Positions 15,449 to 22,448 of a stretch of 22,504 nt of DNA are shown piece by piece. The DNA comes from JAEUKQ01 sp964414755 (GTDB taxonomy: Bacteria; Pseudomonadota; Alphaproteobacteria; JAEUKQ01), in NCBI GenBank assembly GCA_964414755.1, contig CAYPXH010000022.1, positions 1-22,504 of the forward strand. Reading direction: 5' to 3'. The notes under the pieces are model-generated. The model was not told the origin of the DNA, searched no databases, and worked only from the letters and a program-made list of their open reading frames with translations. Each line of letters begins with the position of its first letter. The stretch's first letter is position 1. The translations under genes were made by a program, and so were the position numbers.

Positions 15449-15459
15449 GATGCTATAAT
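15449..15459 (+). promoter_or_regulatory. Extended -10 promoter of the alkylation-repair operon
   Basis: GATGCTATAAT contains a perfect TATAAT (15454-15459) with an extended TGn element. No consensus -35 is present 17 nt upstream (CGCGTG). A strong -10 with a poor -35 is what an activator-dependent promoter, for example one activated by methylated Ada, would show. No clear Ada box is seen. Confidence 0.5.
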
Positions 15460-15490
15460 TGCCTTACAGATAAAATATAAGGTGGTTTCT

Positions 15491-16927
15491 ATGAATGAGA
15501 AAATTATGTATCAGGCTTTATCAGCACGCGATGCCCGTTTTGATGGCCTGTTTTTTGTAGGCGTTACCACCACCGGCATTTATTGCCGCCCTATTTGCAG
15601 CGCACGCACCCCAAATAAAGATAATTGCCGGTTTTTCCGCCACGCAGCAGCAGCCGAGAAGGAATTTTTTCGCCCCTGTTTACGCTGTCGTCCCGAACTT
15701 GCACCGGGATACACACCACTTGAAGCAGGGCAGCGTATGGCACACCGCTTGGCACAATCAATTCAAGAAGCACCACTAAATAAAGATATATCTGTAGAGC
15801 AGTTGGCAAAACAATTGCAAACCAGTGCCCGACAATTACGCCGAATCGCGATTAAGGAATTCGGTGTTCCCCCCATCAAGCTGGCGCAAACACAACGTTT
15901 ATTATTGGCCAAACAATTATTAACCGAAACAATTTTACCAATTACGGATATTGCCTTTGCTAGTGGATTTTCCAGTGTGCGCCGCTTTAACACCCTATTC
16001 AAACAACATTACCACCTAACACCAACCAGCTTGCGCAAAACAATAGCACCGCCGGTTGCCGACGGCTTTCAATTACCCCTTGCTTATCGACCACCATTGG
16101 CTTGGTCTGCACTTCTTGAATTTCTAGCAGGTCGGGCTATCAAAGGTGTCGAGAGCGTCACGGACCAACATTATGCCCGAACATTGGAATTTTCAGGAAA
16201 GCAGGGCTGGATTAAGATCAGCCCCGCTTCTTCCCGAGGTCACTATCTTAATCTTGAATTATCGGTTTCTTTTTTACCGGTTTTATCAAAGTTATTAGAT
16301 CAGGTTCGCCATTTTTTGGATCTTTGTTCCCGACCAGATATCATTGATCAACATTTGCGGCAAGCAAGCCTTTTTGTACCTTTGCTAGAACGCTACCCGG
16401 GTTTACGTGTACCTGGAACTATGAATCCTTTTGAGCTTGGCTGGCGTGCCATTTTGGGACAACAAATTAGCGTTGCGGCAGCACGCACATTGGCAAACCG
16501 GCTTGTTCAACAATTTGGGGCGGATTTATCAACCCCGTTTGATCAACTAAGTCTGTTATCACCAACTCCAAAAATTATTGCTGAAAGCACGCCGCAACAA
16601 TTCCAAAAACTTGGAATTTTATCAAGCAAAGCGCTTGCCATCATTAATCTGGCCAAGCAATGGCCGGTTTTATCAGGTTATTTACAGGCCGAAGATCAAG
16701 AAAAATTCCGGTATCACGTATTATCAATTAAAGGTATAGGGCATTGGACAGCAGAATATATGATCATGCGTGTTTTTGGCTGGCCTGATGCTTTTATGGC
16801 AACCGATTTGGGGTTATGTCAGGCCACCCATAAATCAGCCAAAGAGTTACAAATTATGGCTGAATCCTGGCGCCCCTGGCGTTCTTACGCCGCTATGTAT
16901 TTATGGCAATCCCTTGCAAAGAAATAA
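15491..16927 (+). CDS. AdaA-AlkA fusion: methylphosphotriester-DNA methyltransferase / AraC regulator / 3-methyladenine glycosylase
   Basis: A bifunctional alkylation-damage protein (478 aa). The N-terminal Ada zinc domain (residues about 5-75) has Cys32 and Cys36 in YCRPIC and Cys63 and Cys66 in RPCLRC. The acceptor Cys takes a methyl group from phosphotriesters and turns the protein into an activator. An AraC-type HTH follows at about 95-183 (VEQLAKQLQTSARQLRRI; ITDIAFASGFSSVRRFNTLF). Then come an AlkA N-terminal domain at about 195-300 and the HhH-GPD glycosylase at about 315-475. The HhH-GPD part has LGQQISVAAART, the helix-hairpin-helix IKGIGHWTAEYMIMR, and catalytic Asp439 in DAFMATDLGL. 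The frame opens at 15434, but the ATG at 15491 is chosen for its AAGGTGG site and agreement with Ada starts. It forms an operon with the downstream methyltransferase and probably autoregulates it. Confidence 0.92.
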   Translation: MNEKIMYQALSARDARFDGLFFVGVTTTGIYCRPICSARTPNKDNCRFFRHAAAAEKEFFRPCLRCRPELAPGYTPLEAGQRMAHRLAQSIQEAPLNKDISVEQLAKQLQTSARQLRRIAIKEFGVPPIKLAQTQRLLLAKQLLTETILPITDIAFASGFSSVRRFNTLFKQHYHLTPTSLRKTIAPPVADGFQLPLAYRPPLAWSALLEFLAGRAIKGVESVTDQHYARTLEFSGKQGWIKISPASSRGHYLNLELSVSFLPVLSKLLDQVRHFLDLCSRPDIIDQHLRQASLFVPLLERYPGLRVPGTMNPFELGWRAILGQQISVAAARTLANRLVQQFGADLSTPFDQLSLLSPTPKIIAESTPQQFQKLGILSSKALAIINLAKQWPVLSGYLQAEDQEKFRYHVLSIKGIGHWTAEYMIMRVFGWPDAFMATDLGLCQATHKSAKELQIMAESWRPWRSYAAMYLWQSLAKK

Positions 16928-16938
16928 TGGAGATAATC

Positions 16939-17439
16939 ATGGAATCTTACTTTTACCAAGAAATTGATAGCCCTATAGGTGGTTTATTACTAACCAGCGA
17001 TGGAACAAATTTAACCGGGCTTTATTTGCCAAAATCCATGCAAGCAACCACCCCAAAACATCATGTGGAAAAATTGGGGGCAATAAAATCCGATAATTCC
17101 AAATCCGTTCTGGGTGAGGTAACCCGCCAACTGCAAGCCTATTTTCGTGGTCAACTGCGCAAATTTGATATACCCCTGGCCTCTAAGGGTACTGCTTTTC
17201 AAGAACAGGTTTGGAGTGCCTTACAAAATATACCCCATGGAACAACCACCAGCTACCAGCAAATTGCCCGGCAAATTGGGCGGCCCTTAGCCATGCGGGC
17301 GGTTGGATTAGCCAACAACCGCAACCCTATTGCTATTATTATTCCTTGCCACCGCGTTATCGGCGTTAAAGGTGATTTGGTTGGTTTTGGTGGCGGCTTA
17401 GCTATGAAACAATGGCTGCTGGATCATGAAAAAAACTAA
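16939..17439 (+). CDS. Methylated-DNA-[protein]-cysteine S-methyltransferase (Ogt/AdaB type)
   Basis: Suicide repair protein that removes O6-methyl from guanine (and O4-methyl from thymine) by transfer to its own cysteine. The 166-aa protein has an N-terminal RNase-H-like domain (residues about 3-78), then the DNA-binding/catalytic domain. In the latter FQEQVWSALQNIPHGTTTSY and RAVGLANNRNPIAIIIPCHRV carry the nucleophile Cys137 in PCHR, and VGFGGGLAMKQWLLDHE ends the fold. It starts at 16939, with GGAG 6 nt upstream and 11 nt after the stop of the AdaA-AlkA gene. A longer frame from 16903 would overlap that gene and lacks a site. Together the pair divides the work of E. coli Ada and AlkA. It is likely induced by methylated AdaA. 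Confidence 0.93.
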   Translation: MESYFYQEIDSPIGGLLLTSDGTNLTGLYLPKSMQATTPKHHVEKLGAIKSDNSKSVLGEVTRQLQAYFRGQLRKFDIPLASKGTAFQEQVWSALQNIPHGTTTSYQQIARQIGRPLAMRAVGLANNRNPIAIIIPCHRVIGVKGDLVGFGGGLAMKQWLLDHEKN

Positions 17440-17516
17440 AGCCATTTTACTGTTCTAGATTCAGCAATTATTCCATATCAACTGGCTTAAATTAAAACTT
17501 TCTTCAAGGGTGCAAC

Positions 17517-17735
17517 ATGTTTGTTGATTCATCGCAGGTTATTATTATGTCAAAACCAAAATATCATCATCTTTTTCGGTTAAAGATGATTAATTGCTGT
17601 GTTATTTGGATGTATAAAATTTACAAAAAATCAAGACTATGGTTAGCCACCAATCATATTAAATCGTCTGCTTTTAAAGAGTTAAGTTATCTAAACAATC
17701 ATTTGCAGCGGGATATTGGGATTAATATGAAATAA
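17517..17735 (+). CDS. DUF1127-like small protein
   Basis: A 72-aa basic protein. The C-terminal half carries the DUF1127 pattern: an aromatic, basic helix, then FKELSYLNNHLQRDIGINM, matching the usual R-x-L-x-x-L-x-D-x-x-L-x-D-I-G-hydrophobic ending. DUF1127 proteins are small arginine-rich regulators, some of which bind RNA and affect phosphate, carbon or stress responses in alphaproteobacteria. AAGGGTG lies about 6 nt before the ATG. An internal ATG at 17547 is an alternative start (62 aa). It sits alone between the repair operon and a divergent-composition intergenic region with a hairpin just downstream. Confidence 0.65.
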   Translation: MFVDSSQVIIMSKPKYHHLFRLKMINCCVIWMYKIYKKSRLWLATNHIKSSAFKELSYLNNHLQRDIGINMK

Positions 17736-17767
17736 TTCTACTTTTTTGGAATATTAAAAGAGTAGAA
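17736..17767 (+). terminator. Hairpin directly after the DUF1127-like gene
   Basis: TTCTACTTTTTT (17736-17747) pairs with AAAAGAGTAGAA (17756-17767) over 12 positions with one G-U pair and an 8-nt loop. It begins on the base after the stop codon. No U tract follows, so it may be an RNA 3'-end stabiliser or a factor-dependent site more than a classical terminator. Confidence 0.45.
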
Positions 17768-17933
17768 CAATGATGGTTCTTTATAAAAGTTAACAAGGAC
17801 AATTAAAAAATTTATAATAATTTTGCTAACCTGTATATGCCGTAAATATATAGAATCCCTGATATTGCCAATCATACATTGAATAAATTTGTTAATAAAA
17901 AAAATCGCTAATTTTGTTAATCATTTATTAATC

Positions 17934-17945
17934 ATTTGATCAAAT
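17934..17945. promoter_or_regulatory. Palindrome upstream of the repeat-protein gene
   Basis: ATTTGATCAAAT is a perfect 12-bp palindrome 39 nt before the repeat-protein ATG, preceded by two TTAATCATT copies. The position suits an operator. AT-rich context lowers the weight. Confidence 0.3.
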
Positions 17946-17984
17946 AATTAGCTTCATCAGAAATTAAATAAAAAGGAGAGCATC

Positions 17985-19065
17985 ATGAAAAATTTACGTT
18001 TCGTTTTAATGGCCAGCGTCGGGTTAATTGCATCCTCAACAGTCGTGGCACAAAATGTTCAAAACTGCCAACCGCTTTCATATTCAAGTTTGGATGTCGG
18101 TGGCTGTAAAATAATAGGTCAGCAAGTGTTTGACTCAAGATCTGACGAAGCTAATGCGATTGCCAATAGTGTAGAAGCACTTAAGCTGGAAAGCAGAATA
18201 CCAAGCTCGACCAGAACCACAAATTCATCAGCTGCGAGCCCAAGTAACACTTCTGGTACATCGACAACCACCATTTCAACAGTGCCAGCCAGTCCATCAA
18301 ACCCAAGCAGCACTTCTGGTACATCGACAACCACCATTTCAACAGTGCCAGCCAGTCCATCAAACCCAAGCAGCACTTCTGGTACATCGACAACCACCAT
18401 TTCAACAGTGCNNNNNNNNNNNNNNNNNNNNNNNNNNNNNNNNNNNNNNNNNNNNNNNNNNNNNNNNNNNNNNNNNNNNNNNNNNNNNNNNNNNNNNNNN
18501 NNNNNNNNNNNACCCAAGCAGCACTTCTGGTACATCGACAACCACCATTTCAACAGTGCCAGCCAGCCCATCAAACCCAAGCAGCACCTCTAGTACATCG
18601 ACAACCACCATTTCAACAGTGCCAGCCAGCCCATCAAACCCAAGCAGCACCTCTAGTACATCGACAACCACCATTTCAACAGTGCCAGCCAGCCCATCAA
18701 ACCCAAGCAGCACCTCTAGTACATCGACAACCAGGGTGGAATTGCCTGTTACCTTACCTTCAACACCTTCTAACCCACAATTGTCAGATGGCCCAATCGT
18801 TGCACCAGAGGCACCTGTTGTTGGGAATAACACTCAAGAAGCAGCCATAATGGAGCAATTAAATGCTGCAGAATCGAAAAAACCATACTTCGGAAATTAT
18901 AGACGCACGTCGGAACAACGCGTTGAAATTTCGACCTACAATAGAGTTGATGTACGCGACACACCCTCTTCTGGCTTACAAGCAAGTAGAGTAGTAATTG
19001 AGCGCAATAACAACAGCACCGGACCAGATTACAACCCGGATTACAACCCAGACATGCCTAACTGA
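17985..19065 (+). CDS. Secreted Ser/Thr/Pro-rich repeat protein interrupted by an assembly gap
   Basis: Function unknown. AAAAAGGAGAG gives a strong ribosome site. The first 22 residues form a signal peptide (MKNLRFVLMASVGLIASSTV with a VVA-Q cleavage). A short globular part with Cys28 and Cys41 follows. Then comes a tandem array of a 21-aa unit, GTSTTTISTVPASPSNPSSTS, rich in Ser, Thr and Pro and lacking charge. After the array a unique tail contains ELPVTLPSTPSNPQ, YRRTSEQRVEISTYNRVDVR and a DYNPDYNPD end. Composition is mucin-like, so a surface-exposed or cell-wall-spanning stalk, possibly glycosylated, is plausible. The frame changes by one across 100 N, but the true missing length must be 15 + 63k nt, which restores one continuous frame. 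Thus a single gene, not a pseudogene. A strong terminator follows. Copy number is unknown. Confidence 0.75.
18255..18732 (+). repeat. 63-bp minisatellite (21-aa coding tandem repeat)
   Basis: Exact 63-bp periodicity: units start at 18255, 18318 and 18381 before the gap, and at 18529, 18592, 18655 and 18718 (partial) after it. Copies before the gap share CCAGTCCATC and CACTTCTGGT; the last copies share CCAGCCCATC and CACCTCTAGT, changing one Gly to Ser. This two-block pattern shows local duplication and homogenisation within the array. Confidence 0.9.
18412..18511. other. 100-N scaffold gap within the repeat array
   Basis: Exactly 100 N, a conventional placeholder rather than a measured length. 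By repeat phase, the last base before it is offset 30 of the unit and the first base after it is offset 46, so the real missing sequence must be 15 nt plus a whole number of 63-bp units. Confidence 0.9.
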
Positions 19066-19112
19066 TGATAAGGAAACATCAGCGATTTATAACTCTATTG
19101 CAATGACCGTTC

Positions 19113-19152
19113 AAAATAGCAGCAGAATATTTCTGCTGCTATTTTCATTTTT
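19113..19152 (+). terminator. Strong rho-independent terminator after the repeat-protein gene
   Basis: AAAATAGCAGCAGAA (19113-19127) pairs perfectly over 15 bp with 19131-19145 around a TAT loop, followed by CATTTTTT. This is the clearest terminator in the window. Confidence 0.85.
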
Positions 19153-19159
19153 TCTGAAA

Positions 19160-19195
19160 CAAGCAATCCTGCCAAGGTTGCTTGAAATCATTTTT
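19160..19195 (+). terminator. Second hairpin in tandem with the terminator
   Basis: CAAGCAA (19160-19166) pairs with TTGCTTG (19178-19184), extended by CCT/AGG past a one-base bulge, and a TTTTT run follows shortly after. It probably backs up the terminator upstream. Confidence 0.5.
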
Positions 19196-19212
19196 ATTAT
19201 CTTGTTTCTGAT

Positions 19213-19241
19213 TTACTGAGTATTAAGCACAGCATTTTATA
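19213..19241 (+). promoter_or_regulatory. Candidate promoter of the SUKH-like gene
   Basis: TTACTG (19213-19218) and TTTATA (19236-19241) are 17 nt apart, 50 nt before the ATG at 19291. Both hexamers are imperfect. It lies just after two terminators, so the next gene needs its own promoter. Confidence 0.3.
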
Positions 19242-19290
19242 CACTCAACACAAAATAGTTGCTTGATTATCACAAATTCTGTTGTATGGA

Positions 19291-19908
19291 ATGATCATAT
19301 TAGAAAAACGTGTCATTGGAATTTTTGCTGTGTGGTATAGTAATCAATTGTGGCGTAGAATTGCTGATTTTGTTCTAGCAGATACCAACACAAACCCACC
19401 AGAAAATATTATAAAACGACAACAGGCAATTTTTTCTAAAAAGACTAGATCATTATTAAAAAAAGCCGGTTGGTACCAAAAAAGATACGCGGTTTTTAAT
19501 CATGATATTCGGTTGCTTGAAAAATATTTAAAAGCACCGCTTTTTCCAACCGCTTATCATTTTCTGGCTTGTTATGGGCGTTTGGGTTTAACCGAAAATT
19601 TCTGGTCCCCCCAGGAAGTAGCACGGTTTGATGTTCGAAACGCAGCCCAGCATTATTGGCTTGACGCAGATGCCCTTTCAGGATGTTCCCAAATTATTAA
19701 TGCCAGGTTTTGTGCAATTGGAACCGCCAATCATGATCATGTATTGCTATTAATGGATGAACAAGGTGGTACCTATGGATATGATGGGGGTGCCTTATAT
19801 TTTATTGGTCATTCCGGCGAAGAGGCCATAGAAAACCTTTGCCTTAATAAAAAGCCAATTTGGATTAAAGACGACGAATCACTTTGGACTGAAGATAACA
19901 AATCGTAA
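19291..19908 (+). CDS. SUKH-3-like putative immunity protein
   Basis: A 205-aa cytosolic protein. Residues about 52-185 follow the pattern of the SUKH-3 immunity family: SLLKKAGWYQKRYAV (a helix ending in GW, then a basic R-Y/V), then PTAYHFLACYGRLGLTEN for the P-x-A-x-x-F-L-x-x-Y-G-x-L block. CAIGTANHDHVLLLMDEQGG follows for the I-G-x(n)-L-x-x-D-E-x-G strand-turn, and finally HSGEEAIENL. SUKH-family proteins usually neutralise polymorphic nuclease or deaminase toxins encoded next to them. No toxin, secretion gene or other immunity gene is visible nearby. The N-terminal 50 residues (MIILEKRVIGIF onward) are not part of the known domain. The ATG at 19291 is chosen over a TTG at 19282; neither has a strong ribosome site. 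The match is from motif memory, not a search. Confidence 0.6.
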   Translation: MIILEKRVIGIFAVWYSNQLWRRIADFVLADTNTNPPENIIKRQQAIFSKKTRSLLKKAGWYQKRYAVFNHDIRLLEKYLKAPLFPTAYHFLACYGRLGLTENFWSPQEVARFDVRNAAQHYWLDADALSGCSQIINARFCAIGTANHDHVLLLMDEQGGTYGYDGGALYFIGHSGEEAIENLCLNKKPIWIKDDESLWTEDNKS

Positions 19909-19989
19909 TTTTGCATATGATAATCCATGTTCTTGGTGTATTGGTTAACAGCTTCTTGATCATTACGGTTTTTTTCCTATGATGTGCTT

Positions 19990-21747
19990 ATGCGAAATTT
20001 ATTAACCGCCCAAGACATTAGCCATGTTATTGGCACCCGCACTTTGTTTCAGAATCTGGATTTTACCATTGATTCAGGGCAGCGTGTTGGCCTTGTTGGG
20101 CATAACGGGTGCGGTAAATCAACCCTGCTTGCGATTCTTATAGGTAAAATTGAACCTACAAACGGCCGAATCATCAAAAGCCATGGTGTGAGGGTGTCAA
20201 TGATCGAGCAGTTTTTGCCACCGCATCTTTCACCCCTGCCCCTCAAAGAATGTCTATTAAGTGTCATACCGCCTGAACAACAGGCTAAATTAGCTTATCA
20301 GGCTGATATTTTATTGTATGATATGGCTTTTTCCCCAAACCAACAGGCCGGCACAGCCGCATCTTTATCGGGTGGCGAGTTGAACCGGTTAATGTTAGCA
20401 CGGGCGTTGATGACACAGCCCGATTTATTGCTACTTGATGAACCCACCAACCATTTGGATTTAACCACCCAATTGTTTTTTGAACACTACTTGACTGAAA
20501 AATTATCCTGCGCCTTTTTGCTGGTAAGCCATGACCGGGCGTTTCTTGATGCCGTAACCACCCACACCCTGTTTTTACGCGACAAAAAATTATACCATTT
20601 TTCCCTACCCTTCACCCCCGCACGTGAGCAATTGGCAACACAAGATTTAGCCGCCGCCAAAGCCCGCAAGGCAGAAGAAAAGGAAATTGAGCGTTTAACC
20701 AAAAGCGCCAAGCAAATGGCCATTTGGGGAAAAGTATTTGATAATGCCAAGTTAGCCCGCCGTGCCAAAGTGATGATGAGGCGCGCCGAAACCCTTAAGG
20801 AAGAAGCAACCTTTGTCAGTAACGAACGGGCGGCAAACCTGTACCTGGAAACACAGGATACACGGGTAAAACAGTTAATGACGATTGATCAATTTCAAGT
20901 GAAAATTGGTGAGCGTTTATTATTTCAATTGCATGATTTTTACCTTCGTCCTGGTGACCGACTGGCCCTGTTCGGGCGTAATGGCTGCGGCAAAAGCACT
21001 TTTCTGCAAACCGTGATGCAGGCGTACCGTGACCCCCAAAAAAACCCTGATATTCGTTTTAATCCACAATGCAAAATTGGTTACTATGACCAAAATTTAT
21101 CGTTTGCCAATGGTAATGAAACCCTGTTTCGGTTTGCTTATCAACGCTGTCATTTGAATGAGGAGGGAACAAGGCTGGAATTAATGGGCGCAGGGTTCGG
21201 GTTCGATCGGATGGATCAGCGTCTTTCATCCTTAAGTGGCGGAGAAAGGGCACGGTTGATGTTTATGCTGATCAGGTTGGAAAAACCGAATTTATTGATT
21301 TTAGATGAACCCACCAACCATATTGATATTGACGGCAAGGAGCAGCTGGAGCAGGAAATTATCGACAGCAACGCCGCTGTTATCTGCGTCAGCCACGATC
21401 GCCACTTCATTACCGCCATTGCCAACCGCTATTTATTAGTAAAAGGCCGCAAATTATGGACGCTTGATTCGGCCGATGAATATTACCAACAGCTGGACAC
21501 CATTCACCCGACCTCTCTTCCCCCCGCCAATGAATTGGTTAAACGTCAAGCGGTCGTTAAAGCTGAGCCAGAGCCCGTAATGCCGGATACCGCAAGCGCG
21601 GAAGAATTACTGCAGGAATTATTAGAACTTGAGGAAAAACTAACAGCCGACCAAGCCCGCAAACCGGCGCATCAAAAACCGGCCTTGCAACAACAATGGC
21701 AGCAGCGGATTAAGCAGATTTACCAAAAGCTTGAGAATTTGCCTTAA
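19990..21747 (+). CDS. ABC-F family ATP-binding protein
   Basis: Duplicated ATP-binding cassette protein without membrane domains (585 aa), of the class that binds ribosomes and modulates translation. Cassette 1 has Walker A GHNGCGKST (residues 37-45), signature LSGGE (127-131) and Walker B LLLLDEPTNHLD. Cassette 2 has GRNGCGKST (329-337), LSGGE (415-419) and LLILDEPTNHID. Between them the long basic linker at about 215-285 (KARKAEEKEIERLTKSAKQM, then LARRAKVMMRRAETLK) is the P-site-tRNA interaction motif region. Both glutamates after Walker B are present. A C-terminal acidic coiled-coil tail (EELLQELLELEEKL) follows. The subfamily (EttA, Uup, YheS or an antibiotic-resistance ARE type) is not clear. 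A GTG at 19984 is possible; the ATG at 19990 is preferred. It converges on the following minus-strand gene. Confidence 0.9.
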   Translation: MRNLLTAQDISHVIGTRTLFQNLDFTIDSGQRVGLVGHNGCGKSTLLAILIGKIEPTNGRIIKSHGVRVSMIEQFLPPHLSPLPLKECLLSVIPPEQQAKLAYQADILLYDMAFSPNQQAGTAASLSGGELNRLMLARALMTQPDLLLLDEPTNHLDLTTQLFFEHYLTEKLSCAFLLVSHDRAFLDAVTTHTLFLRDKKLYHFSLPFTPAREQLATQDLAAAKARKAEEKEIERLTKSAKQMAIWGKVFDNAKLARRAKVMMRRAETLKEEATFVSNERAANLYLETQDTRVKQLMTIDQFQVKIGERLLFQLHDFYLRPGDRLALFGRNGCGKSTFLQTVMQAYRDPQKNPDIRFNPQCKIGYYDQNLSFANGNETLFRFAYQRCHLNEEGTRLELMGAGFGFDRMDQRLSSLSGGERARLMFMLIRLEKPNLLILDEPTNHIDIDGKEQLEQEIIDSNAAVICVSHDRHFITAIANRYLLVKGRKLWTLDSADEYYQQLDTIHPTSLPPANELVKRQAVVKAEPEPVMPDTASAEELLQELLELEEKLTADQARKPAHQKPALQQQWQQRIKQIYQKLENLP

Positions 21748-21755
21748 TAAGCCGG

Positions 21756-21769
21756 CAGAAAAATTTCTG
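21756..21769. terminator. Small hairpin between convergent genes
   Basis: CAGAAA (21756-21761) and TTTCTG (21764-21769) are inverted repeats with almost no loop, in the 23-nt gap between the ABC-F gene and the convergent membrane-protein gene. It is weak as a terminator in either direction. Confidence 0.25.
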
Positions 21770-21770
21770 A

Positions 21771-22448
21771 TCAATCTGTAAAAATTGTAACTTCTTCAAG
21801 CTTATCGTTGGTAAATTTAAGGCCAAGCCATTCAAAATCGATCCCAGAAAAGCCGCGCTCAGGCCCAAGCAGATAGATATAATCAACTCCGTCCACTTTT
21901 TTTCCAGCAACAGGTTCGCCCAATAATATCTCAACTTCTTGCCGACTTATGCCAAGATGCAGGTGATTTTTTAATAAATCCCGCACCATCATTTGGCGTT
22001 TTGGCGGCTCATCAACATTGAATGGTGCATTGGCCTGCCAAATAGCTGGGTCAAAAACCTGTTGATTAAAATAATCACGCAAGGTCGACCAGGCAAAAAC
22101 ATAAAAAAACAGGGCTACATAAACCATCGCATAACCGCCGGCAAAGCCCAATGTTCGGCTTATATTGCGTTGATATAAATCAAACAACCCTAACCCCAAA
22201 ACCATCAGCCAGGGCAGTAAAACTAACCCCTGTTTTACCCAACGCAGATACCAAGGCTGTTGATCATAAGCAACAGAATGGCCAACAACCAATCCAATAA
22301 ATTCCAACCAGTAAAATAGTAGAAAAACTAGACCAAGACTAATCAATAATCCAAATACAAAAAACCTGGCTAATGTAGCCCATTTTATCATGAAAAATTG
22401 TTGTAATAATGAAAATGCGGAATTAACCAAAGCCATTCGAGCCACCAT
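21771..22448 (-). CDS. Membrane protein with C-terminal BamE-like domain
   Basis: A 225-aa protein with three predicted membrane helices (residues about 26-50, 70-92 and 98-120). A linker containing DEPPKRQMMVRDLLKNHL follows. The C-terminal region at about 155-222 has the SmpA/OmlA (BamE) style pattern: LGISRQEVEILLGEP, then DYIYLLGPERG, then EWLGLKFTNDKLEEVTIF, an alpha-alpha-beta-beta-beta layout. True BamE is a lipoprotein of the outer-membrane Bam complex; here no lipobox exists and the domain is anchored by inner-membrane helices, so it is not BamE itself. The start is ambiguous: the ATG at 22448 or the one at 22436, which has GGTGG upstream. Its function is unknown. It converges on the ABC-F gene with 23 nt between stops, with only a small CAGAAA/TTTCTG hairpin between them. 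Confidence 0.65.
   Translation of the reverse strand: MVARMALVNSAFSLLQQFFMIKWATLARFFVFGLLISLGLVFLLFYWLEFIGLVVGHSVAYDQQPWYLRWVKQGLVLLPWLMVLGLGLFDLYQRNISRTLGFAGGYAMVYVALFFYVFAWSTLRDYFNQQVFDPAIWQANAPFNVDEPPKRQMMVRDLLKNHLHLGISRQEVEILLGEPVAGKKVDGVDYIYLLGPERGFSGIDFEWLGLKFTNDKLEEVTIFTD

Noticed and set aside
15375..15490. Search for an Ada box (AAT/GCAA type) upstream of the AdaA-AlkA gene
   Set aside because: GGCGCGTG and AAAATGG elements are present but none matches the E. coli Ada site well enough to call.
18255..18732. Tandem repeat considered as a CRISPR array
   Set aside because: Repeats are contiguous with no unique spacers, are in frame with a coding sequence, and no cas genes are present.
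18119..18833. Long open frames on the minus strand across the repeat array
   Set aside because: They are created by the 63-bp periodicity (a multiple of 3 without stops in several frames) and by the N run. They lack starts with ribosome sites, and the plus-strand gene has a signal peptide and strong ribosome site.
17985..19065. Repeat gene considered as a frameshifted pseudogene
   Set aside because: The frame change is explained by the arbitrary 100-N placeholder; repeat phase predicts a true gap that restores the frame.
18998..19219. Plus-strand frame of 73 codons over the end of the repeat gene and its terminators
   Set aside because: It reads through a perfect terminator hairpin and begins inside the previous gene with no ribosome site.
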